Shown: positions 27,001-34,961 of the stretch, one piece after another
Numbering within the stretch: the first letter of the stretch is position 1
Layout of the letters: every line of letters starts with the position of its first letter
Origin: Acidaminobacter sp. JC074
GTDB lineage: Bacteria > Bacillota > Clostridia > Peptostreptococcales > Acidaminobacteraceae
Length of the DNA stretch: 64,000 nucleotides
Assembly (NCBI RefSeq): GCF_022496765.1
Contig: NZ_VANV01000022.1
Coordinates: 41,164-105,163 of the forward strand
Direction: 5' to 3'
The notes under the pieces: model-generated
Database searches by the model: none
The model's input: only the letters and a program-made list of their open reading frames with translations
What the model was told of the DNA's origin: nothing
Program-made: the position numbers and the translations under genes

Positions 27001-28680
27001 AATGGCCAGGCTAGAGTAGAGTTTGAATTACCTGATAATCTGACTTCTTGGAGACTGACTTTACATGCTGTGAATGAAGACTTACAATACAAACAGTTGA
27101 AGGGCAACATCTACGTTAAATTACCTTTCTTTGTTAGATCTTTTATAAATGATGAATACCTTACAGGAGATGAACTGGCTCTGACAGCCTCTTGTGATGG
27201 AGATGATGTGACAGATGAAAGTGAGGTTTCTTATACCGGTCAACTCATAAGAGATGACGAGGTGACTGAAACAATGGTAGACGTCAGTGGTAAAGGTCGA
27301 ATCTCTATACCGCTTGGTCCACTTGAAAAAGGAGACTATGAGACTGTTTTAGAAGGTAGGTTTGGTGGGCTTTACGATGGTATTAAGGAGTCTATCACTG
27401 TTAAAGATTATTATATTGAAGCGACACATAAAATCACTTCAACTTTAACAGAAACTTATGAAAAGAAATATGATCGTAAAACTAAGTTTTCAATATACAA
27501 TAAGGCTGCAAGAGATTTTATGGACAGAGTTTATGATGCCACTTTTAGGTCGTCTTACAGACTAGAAGAAATCATCGGTTCGGAATATGCCTTAACTATA
27601 TTGTCCAGATATTTTGATGTACTTAAAGAAGACACGATCCTTTCTAATTACCAAAACTACGATGGTGGTTTAAAACAACTACCGACAGGAGAATCATCTT
27701 TAGATACTTCTAGTTTGATTATGGCTACACGTATTGGACTTGACCACTTTAATGTGGATAACTTAGAAGGCTATTTGATGGCTAGACTTCGTTCAGGTGA
27801 ACTTCTAGCTTTAGACCGCGCCAAGGTATTATGGGCCTTGGCTTCTAATGATAAACCTGTTCTGCTTGCTATCGACAAGTATTTAGAAGAAAGTGTTGAA
27901 ATGGATAATGGTGAGAAACTCTATATTGCCATGGCCTTAGGCGAATTAGGTGATAAAACACGTGCCAAAGAATTAATGGATCAGGTATTGGATGCAGATT
28001 TACTTAATTTATCTGATGGACAGAAGCTACTCTGTGGTGTTTATGCTTTAAGGCTTGGACTGGATCATGAAGACTTTAACGAAACGTATACAGACAAGTT
28101 TGATTCTGATGACACGCTTGCTATAGAAAAGCTCTATTATATTGATAATTATGACATAACTTTTGATCAATCAGCTTTCAGCTACACGCTTAATGGTCAA
28201 GAAAAAAAGGTTGATCTTCCAGATGCAAAAGCTGTAATAATCGAGACTCAAGAAGGGGATGAGATTAGCTTTTCAGATGTATCAGATGATATTATTGTCG
28301 ATGAATGGTTATCTCTATACGGCACAGATTATGCAGACTATAAAGATCAAACAGCTACTGTTTCTGTAATGGTAGACAGTCCAATCACACTAGGTGATAG
28401 GGTGAAGGTGACTTATAAATACAATAAACCATTTCGTGAATCTACTGTGATTTATTCAAGAGTGCCGGCAGGCTTTGAGTTTGTAGGTGGTCCTGCTTAT
28501 GCAGACAATCAAGATTTAAGAATTTATGTGCCTTACGACCAGACCTCTGGTACAATTGACCTTTATTTCTCAGCAAACCAAGCTGGTAAATATCAGTTCG
28601 AACCTTCTATTATTCAAATGATGTATAAAGGACATATTTACTTTACAGATCCTCAAGTTTTAGAGGTTGGTTATGAATAG
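24052..28680 (+). CDS. Alpha-2-macroglobulin-like surface protein, thioester motif absent
   Basis: A 1542-residue protein with an N-terminal membrane anchor (about residues 3-20, no lipobox Cys). Residues 60-230 contain an Ig-like/MG0-type domain, followed by several macroglobulin-type beta domains. The bait-to-A2M region is recognisable (PGEKAEVLFNVTYEGRPFNG, VSVVDEAYFALYEDYF, then the VEFELPDNLTSWRLTLHAV motif near 990-1010). A TED-like helical domain follows (about 1150-1400). Bacterial family members act as protease traps paired with peptidoglycan synthases in Gram-negatives. Here the expected CxEQ thioester site reads SYRLEE (1168-1173), so covalent trapping is unlikely. No penicillin-binding protein is adjacent. 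Function unknown. Confidence 0.85.
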   Translation: MRKLISVILVIGVISAGLWYILREPDKPIEEANEPVIVEEEDVSLEPMTMSVEALDSDEYGIRQDTGFRLLTNQSLSVEELKKEISIEPQTDFEVVKVTDEEYLIKPKTELLKNKVYVVSYVALDYGKAFQVVDDLRLTEKYPGNQAYDVPTRTLLEMHFNSKKIEDFKSHFMIEPEVEGSFTFDENIVTFVPKKLEAGKNYKVTITAGLSDGERTLTEDISYSFTTGYGDDFSRNTYYSLTNVLPNEAATISVLGYNNRDLYNMKIYQVGDYELFKQSYDDYYNKANPDFDYDLVYDEDANTSTYQYRDYLEVPGLEKGRYIVELSANGFKQYTFLQVNSLQVYYTATAEDELLWMIDHENKKPLSGVDVYDDGQLVGQSDDNGTLLVDYKSDRDYTVVYDGETYLINTHKNNYFEPYYYYGNTNSDYWSFIYKDRSAYLPNDQVHVFGFVRAFDDSDLENLTLTLGHNWREDVFIEKDVVLSPYQTISETLDLGDLESGYYSLRLNVNGQTIESQELIINKYEKPEVYLETAIDKEVVFTGETVKLDVHAKYFNELPYEGMKIGIYNDGTYKGEQVTDDQGYYGEEIKMTSNRASWYPSMIGINVEARGIEDTYVNSRKFVEVFPRDIMILGETEGLEDTCRVSFDVYTIDLSGYDGNFGENYENIKGQAIDVDYTVNIVDRYTEKTFLGTFINPIHKVSYDKYDYERKSKNLNPIEASTSEGKGVFDFPVEDEHSYEITIQTRDTQGRKTTYQLYYGTSSYDYFYSSDDFYRLSSFVDKKYDIGDDVSYEVLLSDEPIEASNDDYMLELRLRDGLLDYKVLDKAANTFEFKEDYRPNMLLKVVYYDGHVFSILPKWDSQLIPYDYETLEADLTYDLEKVDYKPGEKAEVLFNVTYEGRPFNGMLNVSVVDEAYFALYEDYFDLDSALHTYVYTDGILAEGSTLETATETAFGAEMGEGGDGEYLRDDFKDTAFFEAVEVINGQARVEFELPDNLTSWRLTLHAVNEDLQYKQLKGNIYVKLPFFVRSFINDEYLTGDELALTASCDGDDVTDESEVSYTGQLIRDDEVTETMVDVSGKGRISIPLGPLEKGDYETVLEGRFGGLYDGIKESITVKDYYIEATHKITSTLTETYEKKYDRKTKFSIYNKAARDFMDRVYDATFRSSYRLEEIIGSEYALTILSRYFDVLKEDTILSNYQNYDGGLKQLPTGESSLDTSSLIMATRIGLDHFNVDNLEGYLMARLRSGELLALDRAKVLWALASNDKPVLLAIDKYLEESVEMDNGEKLYIAMALGELGDKTRAKELMDQVLDADLLNLSDGQKLLCGVYALRLGLDHEDFNETYTDKFDSDDTLAIEKLYYIDNYDITFDQSAFSYTLNGQEKKVDLPDAKAVIIETQEGDEISFSDVSDDIIVDEWLSLYGTDYADYKDQTATVSVMVDSPITLGDRVKVTYKYNKPFRESTVIYSRVPAGFEFVGGPAYADNQDLRIYVPYDQTSGTIDLYFSANQAGKYQFEPSIIQMMYKGHIYFTDPQVLEVGYE

Positions 28681-29449
28681 TCTTGGACCAATCATTTTGG
28701 TCCTGCTTTCTATGATTGGTTTTTCACCTGAAGACCATCAATATGTCTACAATGAGGCAACTTATGATTTGCTTTCCTCTGTAGAAGAAGAGAGTATTAA
28801 AGGCATGATTGTCCCACATCATACTGTTCCAATGGATATCATCGTGGACATGTATAAGAGGGCGCCTGATGTGAAACATATTCTTCTAATCAGTCCAGAT
28901 CATTTTTTAGATGAAGACAGACATGTTACAACTTCTAAGCAGGATTGGTCTGGTGGATTTGGGAAAATACTCAATAACAAAGACTTGACTTCTAGTCTGC
29001 TGGCTTTGGACTTTGTTAAGGAAAATGACAGGGAAATTTTCATAGAACATGGACTTAATACCCATATTCCTTTGATTGCCAAATACTTTCCTGAAGCAGA
29101 TCTGAGTAATTTGATGATTTCTAAGAATACAGATTATCATGAACTGAATGAACTTTTGGATGCACTACCAGATGATCTGTTTATTATAGCATCTGTTGAT
29201 TTTTCTCATTATTTGACCTATAAAGAAGCATGTGAAAATGATGAGAAAACACTTGAGATGATGGAAAAGAAAAATTACGATGAATTTTTTGTTAAAAGTG
29301 ATGCTTACTTTGATTCACCAATGTGTTTGTATGTGATTTTTAAGTATTATGAAGACTTTGCCATGGAGGTGTTTGAGAACAAAAATGCTGCAGATTATCT
29401 AGGTTCTTACTACAATACAACCTCATATTTTACCATAGGATTTAAATAG
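28673..29449 (+). CDS. Memo family protein (AmmeMemoRadiSam B) with hydrophobic N-terminus
   Basis: A 258-residue member of the Memo family (non-haem metal dioxygenase-like fold). Metal-ligand type motifs are visible: VPHHTV (about residues 47-52), LISPDHF (about 74-80) and ASVDFSHYL (about 174-182). The first 18 residues are hydrophobic and end in SPED, suggesting a signal peptide or anchor, which is unusual for the family. The ATG at 28673 was chosen over TTG 28667, because AGAGG ends at 28666. It overlaps the macroglobulin gene by eight bases. The AMMECR1 and radical SAM partners of classical systems are absent here. Confidence 0.8.
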   Translation: MNSLGPIILVLLSMIGFSPEDHQYVYNEATYDLLSSVEEESIKGMIVPHHTVPMDIIVDMYKRAPDVKHILLISPDHFLDEDRHVTTSKQDWSGGFGKILNNKDLTSSLLALDFVKENDREIFIEHGLNTHIPLIAKYFPEADLSNLMISKNTDYHELNELLDALPDDLFIIASVDFSHYLTYKEACENDEKTLEMMEKKNYDEFFVKSDAYFDSPMCLYVIFKYYEDFAMEVFENKNAADYLGSYYNTTSYFTIGFK

Positions 29450-29472
29450 ACAACACTTTTGTTGTCTTTTTC
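29448..29472 (+). terminator. Intrinsic terminator after the memo gene
   Basis: AGACAAC (29448-29454) and GTTGTCT (29461-29467) pair, followed by TTTT. Confidence 0.85.
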
Positions 29473-29489
29473 TATACCTAATTATCATG

Positions 29490-29495
29490 TATAAT
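29490..29495 (+). promoter_or_regulatory. -10 box for the lipoprotein gene
   Basis: A perfect TATAAT 38 bases before the chosen start. The -35 is not well matched and falls in the T tract of the preceding terminator. Confidence 0.4.
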
Positions 29496-29533
29496 AAGAG
29501 TGTAGAAGGAAGTCGTTATTATTGGAGGTTTAT

Positions 29534-30280
29534 ATGAAAAAATTAGTGATTGGACTTCTCTTACTGTCACTTACAGGTTGTCAGTCTGGTGAACTTGAAG
29601 CTTTACAAAAGGAAAGAGATCAGCTTTTGGGTGAAGTAGAAATGCTTAAGGAAAATCGACTTGATTTAATGGATCAAATAAAGACCATCTCTGAAGAGAA
29701 AATGGTCTACTATAATGATAATGAAACACTAAAAGCGGACTTGGAAGCTTGTGAAGACGAAAAGCAAGCCTCAATACTAGAAAAGGATGCTTTAGAAAAG
29801 AGTTTAGAAGATATATCTACAAACGCCTTTGAAGCACAGTATAATTTTGATGTTCAGGTGATGCAGACCTTTGATGGTCAGGTGAGGTTTATGTTTGAAC
29901 CATCGGCTATACCTCATGCCCAGCTCTATATTTTATTAGGTGACAAGCCTGAATTGAATAATTTGACTGATGCAAACAATGAAACCATAACATTTGGTGA
30001 CAATGAGTATGAAGTTGTTTCCTTTCAAGTAGAAGGCAGTGTTTATAGTTTTAAATGGTCTAACATCGAGTGGAATGAATCTTTTACAGAGTATGAAATA
30101 GCAGAAACAATCAAGGCTGTAGACGAAGTTAATAATCAACGCATCAACATCCATACAGTTTTACCTGAAGGTCTACCTAGTCAAGTGGTGGAGTGGAAAA
30201 ACTCTAAAGGCCAAGTTTTTAGTGTTTTACTAGGTTACGATGGCGTTGGTTTTGAAGGTACTATTATAGAATGTGAATAG
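29534..30280 (+). CDS. Coiled-coil lipoprotein of unknown function
   Basis: A 248-residue protein with a lipoprotein signal peptide (LSLTGC, lipidated Cys16), then a long predicted coiled coil (about residues 20-100; heptads rich in Leu, Glu and Lys) and a beta-rich globular domain of about 130 residues. No enzyme motif is visible. TTGGAGG serves as the ribosome binding site, so the ATG at 29534 is preferred to the TTG at 29522. It is followed by a GNAT gene eight bases later, probably in the same transcript. Confidence 0.8.
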   Translation: MKKLVIGLLLLSLTGCQSGELEALQKERDQLLGEVEMLKENRLDLMDQIKTISEEKMVYYNDNETLKADLEACEDEKQASILEKDALEKSLEDISTNAFEAQYNFDVQVMQTFDGQVRFMFEPSAIPHAQLYILLGDKPELNNLTDANNETITFGDNEYEVVSFQVEGSVYSFKWSNIEWNESFTEYEIAETIKAVDEVNNQRINIHTVLPEGLPSQVVEWKNSKGQVFSVLLGYDGVGFEGTIIECE

Positions 30281-30288
30281 GAGAAGAT

Positions 30289-30816
30289 ATGTATACAGGA
30301 GAAAAGATAAGGCTTAGAGCCTATACAACAGGTGACATAGAACAAGCACAGGCTTATGTGAACGATCCAGAAGTAAAGCACTATTTAACACCAACAGTCC
30401 CTTTTCCTTTGACTTACTCGGACGAAAAGAAGTTCATCGAAGGTATGTCGGCTTTTAAAGATGCCTACTCATTTGCCATAGATACTTTAGAAGGTAAGTA
30501 TATTGGAGGCTGTGGTCTTAATAAAGTAGACTGGAAGAACAGAACGTGTGTAGTTGGTATCTTTATTGGTGATAAGTCCTATTGGGGCAAAGGCTATGGT
30601 ACTGATGCCATGAAGGTTTTAATTAATTTTATTTTTGATGAAATGAACTTAAATAGGATTGAGTTGAATGTTTATTCTTTCAATGAAAGAGCCATTAAAT
30701 CTTATGAAAAGTGTGGCTTTGTAAAAGAAGGGGTCTTACGACAAGCCCTTTATAAAGCAGGTGCTTATCATGATGAAGTCATCATGTCGATTTTAAAAGA
30801 TGAATATGTTCTCTAA
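30289..30816 (+). CDS. GNAT family N-acetyltransferase (RimJ/RimL-like)
   Basis: A 175-residue acetyltransferase of the RimJ/RimL-type (Acetyltransf_3). The start EKIRLRAYTTGDIEQA and the internal IFIGDKSYWGKGYGTDAMKVL acetyl-CoA loop (about residues 91-111) are typical, as is LNVYSFNERAIKSYEKCGF. The acceptor is unknown and could be a protein N-terminus or a small molecule. It has a GGAGAAG site. A palindromic terminator follows. Confidence 0.9.
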   Translation: MYTGEKIRLRAYTTGDIEQAQAYVNDPEVKHYLTPTVPFPLTYSDEKKFIEGMSAFKDAYSFAIDTLEGKYIGGCGLNKVDWKNRTCVVGIFIGDKSYWGKGYGTDAMKVLINFIFDEMNLNRIELNVYSFNERAIKSYEKCGFVKEGVLRQALYKAGAYHDEVIMSILKDEYVL

Positions 30817-30835
30817 AAAATTCTGTTCCAATAGT

Positions 30836-30871
30836 TAAGGAATCGCTCAAGCGATTCCTTAGTCATTTTTA
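30836..30871. terminator. Convergent terminator between the GNAT gene and the Cys-rich gene
   Basis: TAAGGAATCGCT (30836-30847) and its perfect complement (30850-30861) enclose two bases. AGTCATTTTT follows on plus. On minus the hairpin follows the Cys-rich gene by 8 bases, so it could serve both strands. Confidence 0.75.
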
Positions 30872-31126
30872 CAAGTACTTAAAGTAATTCTTTGCTTTGA
30901 TGTCCCAGTCAGCTGATGAGGTTTGTGGTAAAGGTGAGCCATTTGGCATCATGTTTTTAGGCACAATTTCTCTACCATACTTTGTACTGAGTTTTTTTCT
31001 AACACAGGCCTCCATACGGCTGCCCTTGCAGTACATATTCACAAAACCTCTAGCGGCTGTTGACTTGCTGTATGCATCACAACACTGGACAAAAGAACAG
31101 TTATTTAGTTTTTCGCACTCTCTCAT
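30869..31126 (-). CDS. Small Cys-rich protein of unknown function
   Basis: An 85-residue soluble protein with six cysteines in the first half (Cys4, 10, 15, 16, 33, 41), arranged as CxxxxxC, then CC, then MYCKG and ACVRKK, followed by YGREIVPKNMMPNG. The spacing resembles the small CPFF...YC...CAR...VP..L.PN cysteine family attached to signalling proteins or found alone in anaerobes; its function is not established. Metal binding is plausible. An AAGGAGGAGA site lies 6 bases before the ATG, which supports this strand over the overlapping plus-strand frame. No strong promoter was identified. Confidence 0.75.
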   Translation of the reverse strand: MRECEKLNNCSFVQCCDAYSKSTAARGFVNMYCKGSRMEACVRKKLSTKYGREIVPKNMMPNGSPLPQTSSADWDIKAKNYFKYL

Positions 31127-31231
31127 AGAATCTCCTCCTTGCTCAATAAGGTATTACCCTAAGAGTTTGATTATAAACGGCATATGCTAATTAAATGGTC
31201 TTTTTTATGCATGTGTAAAGTTTCATTATAC

Positions 31232-31256
31232 AAAAAAGAATGCACTAGGCATTCTT
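31232..31256 (-). terminator. Intrinsic terminator of rqcH
   Basis: On the minus strand AAGAATGC and GCATTCTT pair around five bases and run into TTTTTT. The rqcH stop codon lies in the loop. Confidence 0.88.
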
Positions 31257-32993
31257 TAAAAGTTTCTTGACTTCATCTTCTATTGGTGTTGTGTATAAGG
31301 TTGAATTAGTGTGGAATATAACCATACCAGGTTTGGCACCATTTGGTTTCTTTAAGTGTCTAACTTCTGTATAATCAACAGGCACCTGTGAAGATGATTG
31401 CCCCTTTGAATGGTAAGCTGCAATCATTGCTGCTTCTCTTAAAGTGGTCTCTGGGATTTCTCTTCCGTCTGCTTTGATGATAACATGTGAGCCTGGTATA
31501 TCTTTTGTATGAAGCCACATGTCAGACTTGCTTGCAAACTTCATTGAAAGATAATCGTTTTGCAGATTGTTTTTTCCTACATATATTTCGTAACCATCAG
31601 ATGACTGATAGTGGTAAGGTCTGCTCTTAATGGCCTTTTTCTTTTTCTGACCCTGCTTTTTCTTTAAATAACCTGTTTGGATCAGCTCTTCTTTGATTTC
31701 TTCAAAGTTATCTTGATCTGGAGATACCTCTAGGTTGTGAAGGACTTGGTTTAGGTAAAGAATTTCATGTTCTGTAATTTCCATCTGCTCTAAGACTTTG
31801 ACTTGTGCAGTCTTTAACTTGTTGTATCTCTTAAAGAAGTTTTGAGCATTTTCTGAAGGCGTCTGCCTGATATCAAGTGAAATGGTAATAGGCACATTGT
31901 TGTCATAGAAGTTTTCTAATGTAACCTTATTCATGCCTTTTTCAATTCTATAGATATTTGCAAGGATCAGTTCACCCTTAATTTTGTAGTTGTCTGCTTT
32001 TTCTGCAAAGAGAAGATCTTCTTCTAAGTTTTGCATTTTCTTTTTTTGTCTATCTATCTTGTTTTGTATAGACTTTCTAAGATCGTGAGACCTTTGAAGC
32101 AGTTTGTTGACTGTGTTTTTATTTGCATAGTACTCATTGACGATCTCCACAACTGAATCAAATCTTTTTACCCTGAATTCATCTGAATGATAAGGCGACA
32201 GGTCCACAATGGTTAAATCTTTAAGTGCGTCGTTTTGTAGATAGACGACTTGGTAATAGTCATGCTTACTATTAAAGAAGTCCAAAAATACCTGGGTTAA
32301 CTTTTCTTTCTGAGGATCGCTCAGTTGATCCTGATGAATAGAGAAGTCTATTTCTGCTCTTAAACACATTTCCTTTGAAATAATAGGACTGATACCTTGA
32401 TAGGTCATATAGATGTGTTTAAAGACTGGTCTGGATTCGTTTTCGAAGCTTTTCATAAATCCATCATGATTTTCTGTCCTAGGATCCTTTTTCTCATTTG
32501 GTGGAAAGAGATAGGTGATGCCAGGAAAGAGCTGTCTATACCTGTTAACGCCAAGGGCTATTCTTTTGATACAGTCGATGATTTTATAGTCATCATCAAC
32601 TAGTGTGATGTTAGAATGTTTGCCCATGATCTCGAAAATAAGATGTTTGATGGTTAAATCACCAAGTTCGGTTCTTGATTCTACAGTTAATATAATAACT
32701 CTTTCAAGTTCGAGTTGTTTAAAATCGATTATTTTACCGCCAGCCAAATGTTTTCTAAGTAGCATACAAAACATAGGTGCTTGGGTCGGGTTTTCTTTTT
32801 TTAGTTCAGTCAGACCAAAATAAGGCAAGTTACTGTCTGCTGATAAAAGCAATTTATAGTTTTTTCTGTTGTGTCTGATGTGTAATACAATTTCGTCATT
32901 TTCTGGTTGATGAATCTTGTCAATGCGGTTATTTACAATGATGTCCTTGATTTCATCTGTTAGAGCATTTATCGTAATTCCATCGAATGGCAT
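31245..32993 (-). CDS. rqcH: Rqc2/RqcH family ribosome quality control protein (NFACT)
   Basis: RqcH binds 50S subunits blocked with nascent peptidyl-tRNA and directs alanine tailing for degradation. The 582-residue protein has NFACT-N (about 1-200; MPFDGITINALTDEI), helix-hairpin-helix and coiled-coil middle segments (about 200-420), and the NFACT-R domain (YEIYVGKNNLQNDYLSMKFASKSDMWLHTKDIPGSHVII). At the position of the Asp-Arg pair needed for alanine tailing in Bacillus (97-98), I read Glu97-Arg98. AAAGGGGG on the minus strand is the ribosome binding site. It may work with YlmH from the division cluster. Confidence 0.94.
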   Translation of the reverse strand: MPFDGITINALTDEIKDIIVNNRIDKIHQPENDEIVLHIRHNRKNYKLLLSADSNLPYFGLTELKKENPTQAPMFCMLLRKHLAGGKIIDFKQLELERVIILTVESRTELGDLTIKHLIFEIMGKHSNITLVDDDYKIIDCIKRIALGVNRYRQLFPGITYLFPPNEKKDPRTENHDGFMKSFENESRPVFKHIYMTYQGISPIISKEMCLRAEIDFSIHQDQLSDPQKEKLTQVFLDFFNSKHDYYQVVYLQNDALKDLTIVDLSPYHSDEFRVKRFDSVVEIVNEYYANKNTVNKLLQRSHDLRKSIQNKIDRQKKKMQNLEEDLLFAEKADNYKIKGELILANIYRIEKGMNKVTLENFYDNNVPITISLDIRQTPSENAQNFFKRYNKLKTAQVKVLEQMEITEHEILYLNQVLHNLEVSPDQDNFEEIKEELIQTGYLKKKQGQKKKKAIKSRPYHYQSSDGYEIYVGKNNLQNDYLSMKFASKSDMWLHTKDIPGSHVIIKADGREIPETTLREAAMIAAYHSKGQSSSQVPVDYTEVRHLKKPNGAKPGMVIFHTNSTLYTTPIEDEVKKLLKNA

Positions 32994-33017
32994 TAGATCG
33001 CCCCCTTTCTATAGGGT

Positions 33018-33046
33018 AGTATAGCAGACTTTTCTAATCTTGACGA
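33018..33046 (-). promoter_or_regulatory. Candidate promoter for rqcH
   Basis: On the minus strand, TCGTCA, a 17-base spacer and TATACT, ending about 25 bases before the rqcH start. Confidence 0.5.
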
Positions 33047-33168
33047 GTTTATTTGAGGTGTAACATGAAATTAATATTAGAATGCCTATAGTCAAGAGGG
33101 TGTAAGTATAGTATAATGAGTGGTGGTGTTTTTGAATAAATTAGGTATGAAAAACATATGATAAGTGT

Positions 33169-33174
33169 TATAAT
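33169..33174 (+). promoter_or_regulatory. Extended -10 box for the yicC operon
   Basis: TGT followed by TATAAT, 33 bases before yicC. A second TATAAT at 33112-33117 has a TAGTCA -35 at 33089, so two starts are possible. Confidence 0.5.
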
Positions 33175-33207
33175 AATAAATAGTATATAAACCGTATAGG
33201 AGGTTTC

Positions 33208-34086
33208 ATGGTAAACAGTATGACGGGTTATGGTCGTTCAGAACAGGAGATGGGTTTACAGAAAGTACTCATCGAAATGAAGGCCGTTAATCATAGATAT
33301 TGCGACATTGTTTTAAAGATTCCTAAGAAGATGGCAATGTTCGAAGACCGCATCAAGAAATTGGTGAAGAGTCATGTGAAAAGAGGCCGTGTAGAAATCT
33401 ACATGTCTTTTGAAGAAGAAAAGGGTGAAGACTTTACAGTTAAACCTAATTACGCTGTTTTAGACCAATACAAGGCAGCTTTAGATGAGATGAAAGATCG
33501 TTATGGTATTACTAGAGACTTTGATCTGAATCTATTAACAAGATTCCAAGATGTTTTTTCAGTTGAATATAAAGAAATTGATGAAGAAAAGGTTTGGGCT
33601 TTAATTGAATCTGCTGCAAAGGATGCATTGGATTCACTTACTCAAATGAGACAAGTTGAAGGTCAGAAATTATTAGATGATATTCAAGGTCGTATTCAAA
33701 CCATCAAGGCAATCATTGTTGAGCTTGAAAAAAGAGCACCTGAAATCGTGGTTATTCATAAAGAAAAAATGAGAGAAAGAATCAGTGAGTTATTAGGCGA
33801 AATCGAGTTAGACGAAGCCAAACTTGCTCAGGAAGTTGCTTATTTTTCTGATAAAACCAATATTACAGAAGAACTTGTACGTTTAGACAGTCACTTAGAT
33901 CAATTGGCTGGCATATTTAATGAAGACCAATCTATTGGTAGAAAATTAGACTTCTTGTTACAAGAGATCAACAGAGAGATCAACACGATCGGTTCAAAGT
34001 CACCAGATGTAGACATTTCTAATCATGTTATTGAATTAAAGAGTGAATTTGAGAAAATCAGAGAACAGATTCAAAATATAGAATAG
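33208..34086 (+). CDS. yicC: YicC/YloC family endoribonuclease
   Basis: A 292-residue protein with the YicC N-terminal signature (VNSMTGYGRSEQEM, then EMKAVNHRYCDIVLKIPK) and the C-terminal DUF1732 region (DKTNITEELVRLDSHLDQL, LDFLLQEINREINTIGSKS). E. coli YicC is reported to act on RNA as an endoribonuclease; activity here is inferred. An AGGAGG site precedes the ATG. It opens the operon yicC-gmk-rpoZ, a conserved order in Firmicutes. Confidence 0.95.
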   Translation: MVNSMTGYGRSEQEMGLQKVLIEMKAVNHRYCDIVLKIPKKMAMFEDRIKKLVKSHVKRGRVEIYMSFEEEKGEDFTVKPNYAVLDQYKAALDEMKDRYGITRDFDLNLLTRFQDVFSVEYKEIDEEKVWALIESAAKDALDSLTQMRQVEGQKLLDDIQGRIQTIKAIIVELEKRAPEIVVIHKEKMRERISELLGEIELDEAKLAQEVAYFSDKTNITEELVRLDSHLDQLAGIFNEDQSIGRKLDFLLQEINREINTIGSKSPDVDISNHVIELKSEFEKIREQIQNIE

Positions 34087-34095
34087 GAGTGCTGT

Positions 34096-34710
34096 GTGAA
34101 TAAAAAGGGTTTATTAATTGTTGTTTCTGGACCGTCAGGTGCTGGAAAGGGTACAATTTGTAAAGAAGTATTATCTAGAAGAAATGATATTTTCGTTTCT
34201 ACCTCAGCAACAACGAGAGAACCACGTGATGGTGAAGTTCATGGCGTCAATTATTTCTTTGTTTCTAGAGAAGAGTTTGAAAAGAAAATTGAAGAAGAGG
34301 CATTTATTGAGTATGCTGAGGTTTATACAAACCTTTACGGCACACCAAAGGATACTGTATTAGAAAAGTTAAATAAGGGTGAAAACATACTCTTAGAAAT
34401 AGATATTCAAGGGGCACTTCAAGTTAAAAAGCGCTATCCAGAAGGTGTATTTATTTTCATTTTACCTCCATCAATGGAGGAACTGAAAAATAGAATCATC
34501 GGTAGAGGTTCTGAGACACCTGAAAGTTTAGAAAGAAGATTTTCTAGTGCTTTTGAAGAAATTGAATTTGTAAATCAATATGATTATTACATTATAAATG
34601 ATCAAGTAAAAAAAGCATCGGACTTAATGGAAGCCATTATTGATGCTGAGAGATGCAAGGTAATCGAAGATATTGAAGACATTGTAAAGATGTTTAAGGA
34701 GGAAGGTTAA
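34096..34710 (+). CDS. gmk: Guanylate kinase
   Basis: Converts GMP to GDP with ATP. The P-loop GPSGAGKGT is at residues 12-20; the GMP-binding segment STSATTREPRDGEVHGVNYFF follows, and IEYAEVYTNLYGTP matches the family. It is 204 residues long, a standard length. The start is GTG, with GGAGTG upstream. Its TAA overlaps the rpoZ ATG (TAATG), indicating coupled translation. Confidence 0.97.
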   Translation: MNKKGLLIVVSGPSGAGKGTICKEVLSRRNDIFVSTSATTREPRDGEVHGVNYFFVSREEFEKKIEEEAFIEYAEVYTNLYGTPKDTVLEKLNKGENILLEIDIQGALQVKKRYPEGVFIFILPPSMEELKNRIIGRGSETPESLERRFSSAFEEIEFVNQYDYYIINDQVKKASDLMEAIIDAERCKVIEDIEDIVKMFKEEG

Positions 34711-34955
34711 TGTTATATCCACCAGTTAATGAATTAGTAAAAAAAGCAGGTACGCGTTATGGTTTAATCATCGCTGCTGCAAAAAGAGCTAGAGAGATCA
34801 TTGAAACAGATGATGAAGTCATCAGTGTTGACTCTTCAGTTGCTGTTACACAAGCAATCAATGAAATCTATGACGGCACAATCGTGACTAGAGAATTATC
34901 AGAGGATGAGTACGAAGACGAAAACCAAGAAGTAATCGTATTAGACCACGAATAA
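34710..34955 (+). CDS. rpoZ: RNA polymerase omega subunit
   Basis: A small (81-residue) subunit that helps assemble beta-prime. The family core is visible: MLYPPVNELVKKAGTRYGLIIAAAKRAREI, then AVTQAINEIYDGTI. The start codon overlaps the gmk stop. GGAGG ahead of it lies within gmk. The acidic tail is typical of Firmicutes omega. Confidence 0.95.
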   Translation: MLYPPVNELVKKAGTRYGLIIAAAKRAREIIETDDEVISVDSSVAVTQAINEIYDGTIVTRELSEDEYEDENQEVIVLDHE

Positions 34956-34961
34956 AAAAGT

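Noticed and set aside
30897..31190. A 97-residue plus-strand frame opposite the Cys-rich gene
   Set aside because: It has no ribosome binding site, while the minus-strand frame has AAGGAGGAGA and an ordered cysteine pattern.
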